Source of the DNA: Mycobacterium sp. D16R12
GTDB lineage: Bacteria; Actinomycetota; Actinomycetes; Mycobacteriales; Mycobacteriaceae
Assembly: GCF_002013465.1 (NCBI RefSeq)
Contig: NZ_MAFC01000003.1
Location: 1 to 64,000 of the forward strand
Direction: 5' to 3'
DNA length: 64,000 nucleotides
Position 1 is the first letter of the stretch. Each line of letters opens with the position of its first letter. Positions 9,299 to 19,700 of this stretch are shown here, in pieces. The translations under genes were made by a program, and so were the position numbers. The notes under the pieces are model-generated. The model searched no databases and was not told where the DNA came from. It saw nothing but the letters and a program-made list of their open reading frames with translations.

Positions 9299-9720
9299 GC
9301 CCGCAATGTTATGTAATCGCCGCCGCCATGCTGGCCGCGGCGACTTTTTGGGCGCCAACCGCTGCGGCAGAGCCCGTAGTGACGCTAGAGTCGCTTCTGC
9401 TGCGTCCGTACAGCGAGGTACGGGCGCAGTTGTTGTCTGGTTCCTGGGCTCCTCGTATCGAGGAGCTGGTGTACATCCCACCCGGTGAGCCCAAGATCGT
9501 GCCCACATCGGCGATGCGGCAGACCTATACGGTCGTGGACACATGTTTCACCAAGCGGATCACACCGATGGGCATCTACCTGTTGCTGGCCAAGCCCGAA
9601 ACCGTCGAGCAGATCGGCGCGGATCAATTCAAGGCGAGCTACGGCAAGCTGGTCCCCAACTACCGGCCCGGGTGCGATCCGGATGTCCAACAGATCGACC
9701 TCGGCCGACCGCCCTTCTAG
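9289..9720 (+). CDS. Small secreted protein of unknown function
   Basis: A 143-aa protein that I do not recognise. The N-terminus has an Ala-rich hydrophobic core ending in PTAAAEP, a convincing Sec signal peptide, leaving about 115 mature residues with two cysteines (VVDTCF and RPGCDPD) that may form a disulphide. The ATG at 9289 overlaps the divergent osmC start by 10 bp; ATG 9331 is an alternative but would leave little signal peptide. It converges on kdpE with 13 bp between the stops. Likely exported; role unknown. Confidence 0.65.
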   Translation: MTSRPQCYVIAAAMLAAATFWAPTAAAEPVVTLESLLLRPYSEVRAQLLSGSWAPRIEELVYIPPGEPKIVPTSAMRQTYTVVDTCFTKRITPMGIYLLLAKPETVEQIGADQFKASYGKLVPNYRPGCDPDVQQIDLGRPPF

Positions 9721-9733
9721 CCGTCTCGCAACC

Positions 9734-10408
9734 TCACTCCTGGAAGCGGTACCCCATCCCCGCCTCGGTGAGCAGATGCTTGGGATGAGCCGGATCGATC
9801 TCCAGCTTGCGGCGTAGCTGCGCCAAATACACACGCAGATAGTGAGTTTCAGAACTGTACGCGGGCCCCCAAACCTCGTGTAGTAACTCCTTCTGCCCCA
9901 CCAGCTTTCCGCGATTGCGCACCAGCACGGCAAGCATCGACCATTCGGTGGGCGTCAGGTGTACCTCCCGGCCGTCGCGAATCACCTTGTGCGAGGATAG
10001 ATCCACGTCAAAGGTCTCGGTATGCACCACCGGTTCGGCGCTGTCCGGTGTGCCGCGACGCACCGCGGCCCGCAGTCGGGCCAGGAACTCATCCATGCCA
10101 AAGGGTTTGGTCACGTAATCGTCGGCGCCCGCATCGAGTGCTTCGACCTTATCGGCCGAATCGGTGCGCGCCGAGAGCACGATCACCGGAACCTCGGTCC
10201 AGCCGCGCAGCCCGGCCAGCACCTCGGTGCCGTCCATATCCGGTAATCCGAGGTCCAAGATCACCACCTCGGGCTGCGTCTCGGCGGCCGCCCGCAGGGC
10301 GCCCGCCCCCGAGGAAGCCGTCACCACCTCGTAACCGCGCGCCGACAGGTTGATCCGCAGGGCGCGCAGGATCTGTGGCTCGTCGTCTACCACCAGCACC
10401 CGCGTCAC
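9734..10408 (-). CDS. kdpE: Kdp response regulator KdpE
   Basis: A 224-aa OmpR-type response regulator. The receiver domain has the acidic pair DDE (residues 8-10), phospho-acceptor Asp52 in VVILDLGLPDMDG, the conserved Ser/Thr (VLSART) and Lys (TKPF). The C-terminal winged helix (HLTPTEWSMLAVLVRNRGKLV) binds DNA. It is the last gene of the kdp run, overlapping the kdpD stop by 4 bp. It is expected to activate the kdp structural genes when KdpD signals low potassium or osmotic stress. Confidence 0.97.
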   Translation of the reverse strand: MTRVLVVDDEPQILRALRINLSARGYEVVTASSGAGALRAAAETQPEVVILDLGLPDMDGTEVLAGLRGWTEVPVIVLSARTDSADKVEALDAGADDYVTKPFGMDEFLARLRAAVRRGTPDSAEPVVHTETFDVDLSSHKVIRDGREVHLTPTEWSMLAVLVRNRGKLVGQKELLHEVWGPAYSSETHYLRVYLAQLRRKLEIDPAHPKHLLTEAGMGYRFQE

Positions 10409-12900
10409 CGGATCACCCCGGCAGCGGAGAAACCAGCACTGGGTAGATCGACGATCATGGTCAGACCGCCGCCGACCGTGTCGGTCGCATTCACCGTGCC
10501 CTCCATTGCTTCCACGAAACCCCTCACTACCGAAAGACCTAGCCCCACACCGACTGTGTTATCACGATCGCCGAGACGCTGGAAGGCATCGAAGGCCGCA
10601 CCGCGTTTTGATGCCTCCAGTCCCTTCCCGTGGTCGGCAACGATCACCAGTGTGCGGCCCTCCACCTCCTCGTAGCTGACTCGCACGTCCGCCTGTGAGT
10701 ATCGCAGCGCATTGTCGACAAGGTTGGCCAATACGCGTTCCAGCAGACCCGGATCAGCCCGAACCACCGCACCGATCAAGTCCAGGTGCACCCGCTTGCG
10801 GTCGTTCTCGGTGGTACCCAACAGGGCCCGGTGGGCGATTTCCTCGACGTACACAGGCACGGCACGGGGTTTGACGACCCCCGCTGCCAGCCGTGACGAG
10901 TCCAGCAGGTTGCCCACCAGAGCGGTGAGTTGATCGGTCGACTCCTCCACGGTGGCAAGCAGTTCGGCGGTGTCCTCAGGTGAGAACTCAATATCGGGAC
11001 TGCGCAGACTCGACACAGCGGCCTTGACCGCGGCGAGCGGTGTACGCAGGTCATGGCTCACCGCCGACAACAGCGCCCGGCGCAGCCGATCGGCCTCGGC
11101 AAGGGCAGTGGCCTGCGACGCCTCCTCGGCCAGGCGTGCCGAACGAACCAGACCCACCGCCGTTCCGGCGACCACCTGCAGCACCCGCGCGTCGGTGGAC
11201 GGCACCGGTGGCCCATTGAGCGCCAACGCGTACGCACCATCGTCGACGCGGAACACCGAGTCGGCCTCCGATTCCCGCATGGGCGGCTGCTCCCCCACGC
11301 TCGCGACGGCCGGCCCCTCCGCACACAGCAGACTCACCGCCGCCTGGTTGTAGGTGGTGCGCACCCTTTCCAATAGGGCCGAGAGATCCGAATTCACCAG
11401 GACACCACCGGCGAAGAGCGCCAGCAGTTCCGCTTCACGAGCAGCCCGCCGGGCCTGCCGTGCCCGGGTCGCGGCCGCGTCGACCAACGCCGCGACGGCG
11501 ACGGCGGTCACCATGATCATCAAGATGGTCAGTGCGTTATCGGTCTCACCGATGGTGAAGCTGTATCGGGGTGAGACGAACAGATAGTTGAGCAGCAGGC
11601 CGGAGATTATCGCGGACACCAACGCGGTCGATACACCACCGAGCAATGAAACACCCAGTACCGCAATCAGAAACAGTGCGCTCTTGCTACCTACCCCGAG
11701 AGCGGCATCGAAGAAGTGAATGAACAAGGCGGTGGCGGCGGGCACCAGGATCGCCGCGAGCCAGTTGATGACGAGCCGCTTTCTCCCCTCAGCCGGCACC
11801 GACCAGCCACTCAGCGGAGCCGACCGGGTCTGTCCGTGCGTGACCATGTGCACGTCGATGGCCCCGGAATCGCGAATGACGGCCGCGGCCACCCCTTCGT
11901 CGAATATCCGGGCCCACCGTGAACGTCGGGAGGTGCCCATGACCAATTGGGTGGCGTTGACGCCGCGGGCGAAGTCCAGCAGCGTCTGCGGCACGTCGTC
12001 CCCGGTGACGGTTTGCACCGAGGCGCCAATGTCGTTGGCCAGCCTGCGCACCTTCCCCATGACGGCCGTGGAGGCGCCCACCAGGCCGTCACCGCGCACC
12101 ACGTGGACCACCAGCAGTTCGGCACTCGACTTGGCGGCGATGCGGCTGGCCCGGCGTACCAGGGTCTCCGACTCCGGACCACCGGTAACCGCGACAACCA
12201 CGCGTTCGCGCGCCTCCCAGGTCTTGGTGATCCTATTGTCCGAGCGGTATTTGGCGAGTGCGGCATCCACCTGGTCGGCGAGCCACAGCAGCGCGAGCTC
12301 ACGCAACGCCGTGAGGTTGCCGGTGCGAAAATAGTTGCTCAGTGCCGAACCGACCTTCTCCGGCGCGTAGACGTTTCCATGAACCATTCTGCGCCGCAAC
12401 GCCTCCGGCGTGATGTCGACAAGCTCCACCTGCTCGGCACGACGCACCACTGCATCAGGCACGGTCTCGCGCTGCACAATCCCGGTGATCTGCTCAACGA
12501 CATCGTTCAGACTCTCCAGGTGTTGCACGTTGATGGTGGTGAGCACATCGATCCCGGCATCCAGAATCTCGTCGATATCCTGCCAGCGCTTCGGATTCCG
12601 GCTACCCGGAACGTTGGTGTGCGCCATCTCGTCGATGAGCACCAGGGCCGGCTGGCGCTCGATCACCGCGTCCACGTCCAGCTCGTACATGGCGGTTCCG
12701 CGGTACGTCATCTCCTTGGGCGGGATGAGCTCCAGACCATCGAGCAATTGGGCGGTCTTGCTGCGTCCGTGGGTCTCCACGGTCGCAGCGACCACGTCGG
12801 TGCCGCGGCTGGCCCGGCGGTGTGCCTCATTGAGCATGGCGTAGGTCTTGCCTACTCCTGGCGCGGCGCCCAGATAGATCCGCAGTGTCCCGCGCGGCAA
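10405..12900 (-). CDS. kdpD: Potassium-responsive sensor kinase KdpD
   Basis: An 831-aa membrane histidine kinase. The N-terminal KdpD domain has the Walker-A-like GAAPGVGKT (residues 11-19). It is followed by a universal-stress-type domain, four closely spaced membrane helices (about 395-490), a GAF-like region and the kinase core, with phospho-His616 in SHDLRTPLAAVK, an N-box Asn near 730 (LVDNALRYS), and G-boxes. Translation seems to start at TTG 12900, with GGAGAG a few bases upstream and a 10-bp gap after kdpC. It phosphorylates KdpE, encoded next to it. Confidence 0.97.
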   Translation of the reverse strand: MPRGTLRIYLGAAPGVGKTYAMLNEAHRRASRGTDVVAATVETHGRSKTAQLLDGLELIPPKEMTYRGTAMYELDVDAVIERQPALVLIDEMAHTNVPGSRNPKRWQDIDEILDAGIDVLTTINVQHLESLNDVVEQITGIVQRETVPDAVVRRAEQVELVDITPEALRRRMVHGNVYAPEKVGSALSNYFRTGNLTALRELALLWLADQVDAALAKYRSDNRITKTWEARERVVVAVTGGPESETLVRRASRIAAKSSAELLVVHVVRGDGLVGASTAVMGKVRRLANDIGASVQTVTGDDVPQTLLDFARGVNATQLVMGTSRRSRWARIFDEGVAAAVIRDSGAIDVHMVTHGQTRSAPLSGWSVPAEGRKRLVINWLAAILVPAATALFIHFFDAALGVGSKSALFLIAVLGVSLLGGVSTALVSAIISGLLLNYLFVSPRYSFTIGETDNALTILMIMVTAVAVAALVDAAATRARQARRAAREAELLALFAGGVLVNSDLSALLERVRTTYNQAAVSLLCAEGPAVASVGEQPPMRESEADSVFRVDDGAYALALNGPPVPSTDARVLQVVAGTAVGLVRSARLAEEASQATALAEADRLRRALLSAVSHDLRTPLAAVKAAVSSLRSPDIEFSPEDTAELLATVEESTDQLTALVGNLLDSSRLAAGVVKPRAVPVYVEEIAHRALLGTTENDRKRVHLDLIGAVVRADPGLLERVLANLVDNALRYSQADVRVSYEEVEGRTLVIVADHGKGLEASKRGAAFDAFQRLGDRDNTVGVGLGLSVVRGFVEAMEGTVNATDTVGGGLTMIVDLPSAGFSAAGVIR

Positions 12901-12910
12901 TGTCTCTCCT

Positions 12911-13507
12911 TCATCGGCAAGGCGGGCCGGTGAGGCCCAATGCCACGTTCAGCGTGGGCACGTTGACCCGCGGCCCTCCCAGAATGCCCCATTGCCGTGA
13001 TGACGTGTGCGCATCCACGAGCTCTTTCACCCGGGCCTGGCTCAGTCCGGTCGCCGCCGCGACCCGCGGTACCTGCAGTGCGGCGTACTCAGGGCTGATG
13101 TCGGGGTCCAGACCCGAACCCGATCCGGTCACCGCGTCGGCGGGAATCCGTGTGGGATCGACGCTCTCGCGTGATGCGATGGTCGCCCGACGCCCCTCGA
13201 TATCCGTCTTCAGCTTCTCGCTGTTGGGTCCCTGGTTCGAGGGCAACCCCGCGGCGGGATCGCCGCTGGTACGGGTATGAAAGTAGGGGTCCGAACCGGC
13301 GGCTTGCGGATCCACTCCGATGAGCGACGATCCCACGACACAGCCGTTACGGTCCGTGAGCGGCGAGCCTTCGGCGGCCGCCGAGTCGATGCGCCCGAAC
13401 ACCCACACCGCGGCCGGGTAGGCGATACCGAGCACCACAGTCAGGCCCAGCAATACCACCAGGCCGGCCACGCTCTGACGCAGCCACGCGATCACAACCT
13501 TGTTCAC
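12911..13507 (-). CDS. kdpC: Potassium-transporting ATPase subunit KdpC
   Basis: KdpC is the single-span accessory subunit of the KdpFABC pump. The 198-aa protein has one N-terminal membrane helix, then the conserved GSSLIG and DPYFHTRTSG segments and a C-terminal LVDAHT region. GTG 13507 is chosen because it lies 4 bp past the kdpB stop and because upstream codons would run back into kdpB; a start at 13540 remains possible. Part of kdpFABC-DE. Confidence 0.93.
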   Translation of the reverse strand: MNKVVIAWLRQSVAGLVVLLGLTVVLGIAYPAAVWVFGRIDSAAAEGSPLTDRNGCVVGSSLIGVDPQAAGSDPYFHTRTSGDPAAGLPSNQGPNSEKLKTDIEGRRATIASRESVDPTRIPADAVTGSGSGLDPDISPEYAALQVPRVAAATGLSQARVKELVDAHTSSRQWGILGGPRVNVPTLNVALGLTGPPCR

Positions 13508-13511
13508 GAGA

Positions 13512-15587
13512 TCACCCAATTCCCGGTAGGAAACGCACAACCAGATCGATCAGCCAGATCCCCACGAAGGGAACGATCACGCCGCCGAGGCCGTAGATCA
13601 ACAGGTTTCGCCGCAGCATCTCCCCGGCGCCCACCGGCCGATAGCGGACGCCCTTGAGCGCCAAAGGAACCAACGCGATGATCACGAGGGCGTTGAAGAT
13701 GACCGCCGAGAGAATCGCCGATTGCGGAGTGGCCAGTCGCATGATGTTGAGCGAGTTCAGTTGCGGGTAGATGCCACTGAACAGCGCTGGCAAGATCGCG
13801 AAGTACTTCGCGAGGTCGTTGGCCAGTGAGAAGGTTGTCAACGCACCCCGGGTGATCAGCAGCTGCTTGCCAATGGCCACCACGTCGATCAGCTTGGTGG
13901 GGTCGGAATCCAGGTCCACCATGTTCCCGGCTTCCTTGGCCGCCGATGTGCCCGTGTTCATGGCCACGCCCACGTCCGCTTGTGCCAGCGCCGGAGCGTC
14001 GTTGGTGCCGTCACCGGTCATCGCGACCAGGCGCCCGGCCTTCTGCTCCTTGCGCAGCAGCTCCAGCTTGTCCTCCGGAGTGGCCTCGGCGACGAAGTCG
14101 TCGACACCGGCTTCGGAGGCGATCTGCTTGGCGGTCAAGGGGTTGTCCCCGGTCACCATGATGGTGCGGATACCCATGGCTCGCATCTGAGCGAACCGTT
14201 CGGCCATACCGGGTTTCACCACATCGGAAAGCCGGATCACTCCCAGCAGTCGGGTGCCCGTGCTGTCATGGTCGGCGACCACCAGTGGCGTGCCACCCTC
14301 GCCGGCCACGTGGTCGGCGGACTTTCGGACCGCGACCACCGCAGGGTCGTCTTCCTGGACGCCGGAAAGGCTCGCCACCCACGTGAAGACCGCATCGGAG
14401 GCACCCTTGCGGATCTGCCTGCCCTCGACCGTATCCAACCCACTCATCCTGGTGGCCGCGGTGAAGGCCACGAAATCGCCCTCGAGCGAACCCGCGTCGC
14501 CTCTTTCCCCCGTCGCTTCGCTCGCCCCGGCGGCCAACTCCACAATGCTGCGCCCCTCGGGAGTCTCGTCAGCGAGACTGGAGGCCCGCGCCGCCTGGGC
14601 GAGGGTGTCATGCGAAATACCCGGCGCAACAATGAATTCTGTAGCCTGCCGATTGCCGAAGGTGATGGTGCCCGTCTTGTCCATCAGCAGGACGTCGATA
14701 TCACCCGCCGCTTCCACTGCACGCCCCGACTTGGCCAGGACGTTGTGTTGCACCAGCCGGTCCATACCCGCGATGCCGATCGCCGACATCAGGGCGCCGA
14801 TGGTGGTGGGGATCAAACAGACGAGCAAAGCGATGAGCTTGATCGGATCCTGTTGTTCGCCACCGTAGTTTCCCATAGGACCCAACGCGACGACCGCCAA
14901 CAGGAAGATGATGGTGAGCGAGGCCAGCAGGATGTTGAGCGCGATCTCGTTCGGAGTCTTCTGGCGCGAGGCACCCTCGACGAGCGCGATCATCCGGTCG
15001 ACGAAGGACTCACCCGGCGCCGCGGTGATCTGCACGATGATCCGGTCCGACAGCACGGTAGTGCCGCCGGTAACGGCACATCTGTCGCCACCGGATTCCC
15101 GTACCACGGGCGCTGATTCACCGGTAATGGCCGACTCGTCGACGGTGGCGATGCCTTCCACCACGTCGCCGTCACCGGGGATGACCTGGCCGGCCTCGAC
15201 CACAACCCGGTCGCCCGGTCGTAGCGAGCTGCCGGGCACCTCTTCCTCGGCCTCATCACCGTTTCCATCTCCCACCAACTTGCGGGCCACGGTGTCGCGC
15301 TTGACCTCTCGCAGGCTGGCCGCCTGCGCCTTCCCGCGCCCCTCGGCGACGGCCTCGGCCAGGTTCGCGAACACGACCGTGAACCACAGCCAGGCGGTGA
15401 TGGCCCACGCGAAGATCGACGGATGCAGCACCGCGAGCACGGTGGTGGCCACCGACCCGACGGTCACCACGAACATCACCGGATTGCGGGCCATGTGCCG
15501 GGGATCGAGCTTGCGCACAGCAAGCGGTAGCGCCTTGACCAGCTGGGTGGGGTCGAAGACTCCGGTACTGATTACGGTCTTGCTCAC
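13512..15587 (-). CDS. kdpB: Potassium-transporting ATPase ATP-binding subunit KdpB
   Basis: KdpB is the P-type ATPase subunit that energises high-affinity potassium uptake. The 691-aa protein shows TGES in the actuator domain (155-158), the phosphorylated Asp303 in DKTGT, the nucleotide-binding KGAS segment, and the hinge motif [10 protein letters not shown]. Hydrophobic helices flank the cytoplasmic domains in the usual order. The GTG start overlaps the kdpA stop by 4 bp (GTGA), so translation is probably coupled. Confidence 0.98.
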   Translation of the reverse strand: MSKTVISTGVFDPTQLVKALPLAVRKLDPRHMARNPVMFVVTVGSVATTVLAVLHPSIFAWAITAWLWFTVVFANLAEAVAEGRGKAQAASLREVKRDTVARKLVGDGNGDEAEEEVPGSSLRPGDRVVVEAGQVIPGDGDVVEGIATVDESAITGESAPVVRESGGDRCAVTGGTTVLSDRIIVQITAAPGESFVDRMIALVEGASRQKTPNEIALNILLASLTIIFLLAVVALGPMGNYGGEQQDPIKLIALLVCLIPTTIGALMSAIGIAGMDRLVQHNVLAKSGRAVEAAGDIDVLLMDKTGTITFGNRQATEFIVAPGISHDTLAQAARASSLADETPEGRSIVELAAGASEATGERGDAGSLEGDFVAFTAATRMSGLDTVEGRQIRKGASDAVFTWVASLSGVQEDDPAVVAVRKSADHVAGEGGTPLVVADHDSTGTRLLGVIRLSDVVKPGMAERFAQMRAMGIRTIMVTGDNPLTAKQIASEAGVDDFVAEATPEDKLELLRKEQKAGRLVAMTGDGTNDAPALAQADVGVAMNTGTSAAKEAGNMVDLDSDPTKLIDVVAIGKQLLITRGALTTFSLANDLAKYFAILPALFSGIYPQLNSLNIMRLATPQSAILSAVIFNALVIIALVPLALKGVRYRPVGAGEMLRRNLLIYGLGGVIVPFVGIWLIDLVVRFLPGIG

Positions 15588-17302
15588 AGGACTGCCTCGG
15601 CGATCGGTCCCAGCGCCAGGGCCGGGAAGAAGGTGAGTGCGGCCACCAACAGAACTGTGCCGGCGTGCAATCCGGCGAACATGGGGCCGTGGGTGTGCAG
15701 GGTTCCGGCCGATACCGGCGTCCGCTGCTGAGTGGCAAGCGATCCGGCCAGCGCCAGCGTGAAGATGATGGGCAGGAAGCGGCCCAACAACATCGCCACA
15801 CCGAGCGAGGCCTGGAACCAGTGGCTGGTCACCGTAAGGCCGCCGAAGGCGCTGCCGTTGTTGTTGGCCGCCGAGGCGTAGGCGTACAACACCTCGGAGA
15901 AGCCGTGGATGGACTGTGGGCTGCCCGGATCACCGCTGTTGCCTTGGTATCCCGGTGTCGTCGACAGGGCCACCGAGATGCCCGTGCCGATGAGCACGAG
16001 CGCCGGCATGACGAGCACGGATAGTGCGGCCATGGTGATCTGGCGCCGGCCGATCTTCTTGCCGAGGAATTCTGGTGTGCGGCCCACCAAGAGGCCACCG
16101 ACGAACACCGCGATGATGGCCAGCACCAGGATGCCGTACAGGCCGGTTCCGACACCACCGGGTGCGATCTCGCCGAACAGCATGTTCAGGATGAGCGCGC
16201 CGCCTCCGGCGGCGGTGAAGCTGTCATGTGCGGCATCGACTGCACCCGTGGAGGTTCCGGTGGTTGCCACCGCGAACAGGCTGCTCGTGGGGATGCCGAA
16301 TCTGACCTCCTTGCCCTCCATCATGGCGCCTGCTGCTTGCGCGGCGATGCCACGCGGGCTGGACTCCGCCCAGGTGACGACGGCCAGTATGCCGCCGAAG
16401 AGCGCGGCCATGACCGACAGGATGGTCAGACCCTGGCGCTTGTCACCCACCATTGTCGAGTAGGTGCGGGTCAGGCAGACCGGGATGATGAGGATCGCGA
16501 GGATCTCGACGATATTGCTCAGCGGCGTCGGATTCTCGAAGGGGTGTGCGGAGTTGGCGGCCAGAATGCCACCACCATTGGTGCCGACCTCCTTGATGGC
16601 CTCCTGCGAGGCGACCGGTGCCAGCGCGATGTGCTGCGCTGTACCGTCCAGCCCGGTGGCGGTGAAGTGCGTGTATAGGGACTGAATGGTGCCCTGCGAC
16701 AACAAGATCAGTGCGACGATGAACGAAATCGGCAGCAGGATACGCAGGCTTGCCCGCACCAGGTCGACCCAGAAATTGCCAAGCTCACCCCCGGCCGTCG
16801 TCCGCACGATGCCGCGGATCAGTGCGACCGCGACCGCGAGACCCACCGCTGCCGAGACGAAGTTCTGCACGGCCAGCCCGACCATCTGAGTCAGGTTGGT
16901 CATGGTGGTCTCGGGTGTGTACGACTGCCAGTTGGTGTTCGTGACGAACGAGACGGCGGTATTGAAGGCCACCGCGGGGCTCACCGCGCCCAGGTCGCCC
17001 GAGAGGGGCAACACGCCCTGGATGCGTTGCAGCAGATAGAGGAAGATCACGCTCGCGAACGAGAACCCCAGCAGTGACAGGGTGTACCCCACCCAGGTCT
17101 GCTCGGTGTCCGGATCCACCCGCCCCGTGCGGTAGATAAGACGCTCGACGAACGAGTGCTTCATGGTCGATGATCCGCTTGCGCGAAGAGAATGAGGACC
17201 TGTGAAGACGCGCGCCATGTAGTCCCCCAACGGGACGTAAGCGATGGCGAGCACCAAGATGACAAAGCCGATCTGAAGACCGGCCGCCAGAGCGGAATTC
17301 AC
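15584..17302 (-). CDS. kdpA: Potassium-transporting ATPase channel subunit KdpA
   Basis: KdpA is the channel-like subunit that carries the potassium selectivity filter. The 572-aa protein is strongly hydrophobic with about ten membrane spans, and shows conserved segments such as [34 protein letters not shown] and [14 protein letters not shown] that form filter loops. The start is GTG 17302, 2 bp after the kdpF stop, with AAAGG 8 nt upstream. Confidence 0.98.
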   Translation of the reverse strand: MNSALAAGLQIGFVILVLAIAYVPLGDYMARVFTGPHSLRASGSSTMKHSFVERLIYRTGRVDPDTEQTWVGYTLSLLGFSFASVIFLYLLQRIQGVLPLSGDLGAVSPAVAFNTAVSFVTNTNWQSYTPETTMTNLTQMVGLAVQNFVSAAVGLAVAVALIRGIVRTTAGGELGNFWVDLVRASLRILLPISFIVALILLSQGTIQSLYTHFTATGLDGTAQHIALAPVASQEAIKEVGTNGGGILAANSAHPFENPTPLSNIVEILAILIIPVCLTRTYSTMVGDKRQGLTILSVMAALFGGILAVVTWAESSPRGIAAQAAGAMMEGKEVRFGIPTSSLFAVATTGTSTGAVDAAHDSFTAAGGGALILNMLFGEIAPGGVGTGLYGILVLAIIAVFVGGLLVGRTPEFLGKKIGRRQITMAALSVLVMPALVLIGTGISVALSTTPGYQGNSGDPGSPQSIHGFSEVLYAYASAANNNGSAFGGLTVTSHWFQASLGVAMLLGRFLPIIFTLALAGSLATQQRTPVSAGTLHTHGPMFAGLHAGTVLLVAALTFFPALALGPIAEAVL

Positions 17303-17304
17303 CG

Positions 17305-17415
17305 TTAGAACCTTTCCGGGTCGAGCAGTGCGACCACCAGATACACGACGAGCGCGGCCGACAAGACAATCAGCACAATGTTGGTGACAGCATCAGTGCC
17401 CAGATCGAGAGTCAT
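17305..17415 (-). CDS. kdpF: KdpF, small stabilising subunit
   Basis: A 36-aa single-span peptide (starts MTLDLGTDAV, ends VVALLDPERF). The hydrophobic stretch and the terminal L-x-P-E-R-F motif are typical of KdpF, which stabilises the KdpFABC complex. Its ATG overlaps the stop of a preceding 27-aa reading frame (ATGA) and its TAA lies 2 bp before kdpA. Its length is below common gene-finder limits. Confidence 0.92.
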   Translation of the reverse strand: MTLDLGTDAVTNIVLIVLSAALVVYLVVALLDPERF

Positions 17416-17495
17416 CGCGCCTGCAATCCACGTACGACGGCTACGCACAAGGCGAAGCCCACGACCGTCAGGACCAGGTACCAGAAATCAACCAC
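17412..17495 (-). CDS. 27-aa membrane peptide heading the kdp operon
   Basis: A reading frame of 27 codons starting at GTG 17495 and ending in TGA overlapping the kdpF ATG. The product is one hydrophobic helix with a basic tail (starts MVDFWYLVLTVVGFALCV, ends VRGLQAR). CATGAT lies 6 nt before the GTG, a layout suited to a leaderless transcript. Similar tiny frames in front of kdpF occur, to my recollection, in other actinobacteria and proteobacteria, so it may be a further Kdp subunit or a translated leader. Function unknown. Confidence 0.6.
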   Translation of the reverse strand: MVDFWYLVLTVVGFALCVAVVRGLQAR

Positions 17496-17501
17496 GCAGG
17501 A

Positions 17502-17507
17502 ATCATG
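17502..17507 (-). promoter_or_regulatory. Candidate -10 box of the kdp operon
   Basis: CATGAT on the minus strand, 6 nt before the GTG of the 27-aa peptide gene. It differs from TATGAT by one base. A KdpE site would be expected just upstream (17510-17575), but I see no unmistakable repeat there. Confidence 0.35.
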
Positions 17508-17540
17508 ATCCCCGCTACGGGCACTACCTGCGTTCTTTAC

Positions 17541-17574
17541 GCGTCCCTGACGGGCCCGTCGGGGCTCTTGACGC
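17541..17574 (-). terminator. Hairpin between mutM and the kdp operon
   Basis: An inverted repeat GCGTC...GACGC encloses a GC-rich core with the perfect palindrome ACGGGCCCGT, immediately after the mutM stop. There is no U-tract, so it may be a weak or Rho-assisted terminator, or a site in the kdp upstream region. Confidence 0.35.
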
Positions 17575-17575
17575 G

Positions 17576-18430
17576 CTATTTACGGGCTTCAACCAGCCGT
17601 TGACAGCTCGGGCAGAAGTACGACGACCGGTTCATAAATGCCTCCCGGTGCATGGCACGTCCGCAGCGGCGACACGGCTCACCCTCGCGTCCGTACGCCT
17701 CCAAAGAGCGCTCGAAGTAACCGGATTCGCCGTTCACGTTCACGTACAGATCGTCGAACGAGGTGCCGCCCTGCGCGAGCGCCAAACGCATGACGCCCGC
17801 CGCGCTGTCGAGCACCTCGGTGAGCTTGGCGCGCGTCATGCCGTCGGTGAGGCGGCGGCCGTGTACGCGCGCCTGCCACAGTGCCTCGTCGGCGTAAATG
17901 TTCCCGACGCCGGACACCACAGTCTGATCCAGCAGTGCGCGCTTGATCTCGGTGTGCTTACCGCGTAGCCGGGTCACCACAGCCGATACGTCGAACCGTT
18001 CATCGAGCGGGTCACGCGCGATATGCGCGACCGGCTCAGGGAGTTCGCTTCCGTCGACGGTGACAACATCGGTCACCATCCAGCCGCCGAAGGTGCGCTG
18101 ATCGACGAAGCTCAGCACCGATCCGTCGTCGAGCGTCGCGGCAATACGCAAATGCTGTGGTCTGGAGATGGGTCCGATGAGCATTTGGCCGCTCATCCCC
18201 AGATGGACCACCAGAGCCTGTCCCTCGCCCAACGTGAGCCAGAGATACTTGCCCCGGCGGCCGGTACCGCTGATCTGCTGTCCGGCAAGCAGTCCCGCCA
18301 GCTCGACGGCGCCTCCGGGTTGCCTGCGCACAGCCCGGTCATGATGCACGGACGCGGATGCGATGGTCTTGCCGACGAGGTGATGGTGCAGTCCGCGGCG
18401 GACCACCTCCACCTCGGGAAGCTCAGGCAC
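17576..18430 (-). CDS. mutM: Formamidopyrimidine-DNA glycosylase
   Basis: A base-excision repair glycosylase/AP lyase that removes 8-oxoguanine and formamidopyrimidines. The 284-aa protein starts (M)PELPEVEVV, so the catalytic Pro2 and Glu3 are in place only with GTG 18430. It contains the HLGMSGQ segment, the helix-two-turn-helix [15 protein letters not shown], and a C-terminal zinc finger (CRRCGRAM...FCPSC). The start overlaps the rnc stop by 8 bp, so rnc and mutM are co-transcribed with DUF177 upstream, as in other actinobacteria. Confidence 0.97.
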   Translation of the reverse strand: MPELPEVEVVRRGLHHHLVGKTIASASVHHDRAVRRQPGGAVELAGLLAGQQISGTGRRGKYLWLTLGEGQALVVHLGMSGQMLIGPISRPQHLRIAATLDDGSVLSFVDQRTFGGWMVTDVVTVDGSELPEPVAHIARDPLDERFDVSAVVTRLRGKHTEIKRALLDQTVVSGVGNIYADEALWQARVHGRRLTDGMTRAKLTEVLDSAAGVMRLALAQGGTSFDDLYVNVNGESGYFERSLEAYGREGEPCRRCGRAMHREAFMNRSSYFCPSCQRLVEARK

Positions 18431-19157
18431 CCTCGGCGCTTCCCCCGGGGGGCTCATCGCTACTGATGCCGTTCCATGCCTCCGAGGCGGCCTTTTGTTC
18501 GGCCTCCTTCTTGGACCGGCCGACGCCCACGCCATGCGCGGTGTCATTGACCATCACGGTCGCGGTGAATTCCTTGTCATGATCAGGCCCGGTCGAGGTG
18601 ACCACATACGATGGTGCGCCCCAACCCTTTTCCGCGGTCAGTTCCTGCAGGCTGGTCTTCCAGTCCAGGCCGGCGCCAAGCGTGGGCGCGGTCTCCAGGA
18701 GCTGGCCGAACAAGTGCAGCACGACCGTGCGGGCGATCTCCAACCCGTACTCCACATAGACCGCACCGAGAATCGACTCCATACCGTCGGCAAGAATGCT
18801 GGACTTGTCGCGGCCGCCAGTGTTCTCCTCACCCTTACCGAGAAACAGGTGTGCGCCCAGCCCGTCCTCGGTCAGGCCACGCGCCACTCCAGCGAGCGCC
18901 TGGGTGTTGACGATGCTGGCACGCAGCTTCGCCAAATCACCCTCCGGGCGGTCGGGGTGGCTGTGGTACAGCGTCTCGGTAATCGTCAGTCCAAGAACCG
19001 CATCCCCGAGGAACTCCAGCCTTTCGTTGGTGGGCAGGCCACCGTTCTCGTACGCATAGCTGCGGTGCGTGAGCGCCAGAGTGAGCAGATCGTCACCGAC
19101 CCGCACACCAATCGCGGCACGCAGATCGTCGTACCGATCTCCTGGGGCAGGACTCAC
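18423..19157 (-). CDS. rnc: Ribonuclease III
   Basis: A double-strand-specific endoribonuclease for rRNA processing. The 244-aa protein has the catalytic signature [14 protein letters not shown] (about residues 44-57), a second acidic cluster ([17 protein letters not shown]), and a C-terminal dsRNA-binding domain ending [18 protein letters not shown]. Its start overlaps the DUF177 gene stop by 4 bp and its end overlaps mutM. Confidence 0.97.
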   Translation of the reverse strand: MSPAPGDRYDDLRAAIGVRVGDDLLTLALTHRSYAYENGGLPTNERLEFLGDAVLGLTITETLYHSHPDRPEGDLAKLRASIVNTQALAGVARGLTEDGLGAHLFLGKGEENTGGRDKSSILADGMESILGAVYVEYGLEIARTVVLHLFGQLLETAPTLGAGLDWKTSLQELTAEKGWGAPSYVVTSTGPDHDKEFTATVMVNDTAHGVGVGRSKKEAEQKAASEAWNGISSDEPPGGSAEGA

Positions 19158-19690
19158 TCGTCGTCACCGAAGTTGGCGAGCTTCGCCCAACGCGGGTCGA
19201 TCTTGTCGTGGTGATGGTCGGGTTCGGCTGTGGCCAAAGCGATTCCGCAATCAGGGCATAGCCCAGGGCAGTCGGGTCGGCACACCGGCGTCAGCTCCAG
19301 GTCGGGCACGATGGCATCGACGATGGTCTGTTCGAGGTCGACGAGGCCGTCAACAACCCGGTGTATGTCTTCTTCCTCGGTGGTCGCCTCGGTCCGGCTG
19401 TCCGGGTACGCGAACAATTCGGTGAGGTACGCATCCGCATGGCCGGTCACAGGACCCAGGCAGCGTGCGCATTCTCCAGCCAGATTGCCGGCGATGGTTC
19501 CGGTGACGAGGACGCCCTCCGAAACCGACTCCACCCGCAGATCCATATCCACGTCCGCGCCCTCGGGAATCGCGATCAGGTCGTTGCCTATGCGCACCGG
19601 GCTCGCAACGGTGCGCTCAACTTCCTGCATCGACCCGGGACGCCGCCCAAGCCCGAGGGCCAGGACATCAAGCACAAAAGGTCCCGGCAT
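19154..19690 (-). CDS. DUF177 (YceD) family protein
   Basis: A 178-aa YceD-type protein. Members of the family are linked to 23S rRNA processing or accumulation and usually lie beside rpmF. It shows the [26 protein letters not shown] core and a C-terminal cysteine cluster ([13 protein letters not shown]) followed by [13 protein letters not shown] 19690 is chosen because upstream codons read back into non-coding sequence. Unusually for the family, no rpmF follows; rnc overlaps directly by 4 bp. Equivalent in position to Rv2926c. Confidence 0.9.
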   Translation of the reverse strand: MPGPFVLDVLALGLGRRPGSMQEVERTVASPVRIGNDLIAIPEGADVDMDLRVESVSEGVLVTGTIAGNLAGECARCLGPVTGHADAYLTELFAYPDSRTEATTEEEDIHRVVDGLVDLEQTIVDAIVPDLELTPVCRPDCPGLCPDCGIALATAEPDHHHDKIDPRWAKLANFGDDE

Positions 19691-19700
19691 GAACCTAATA

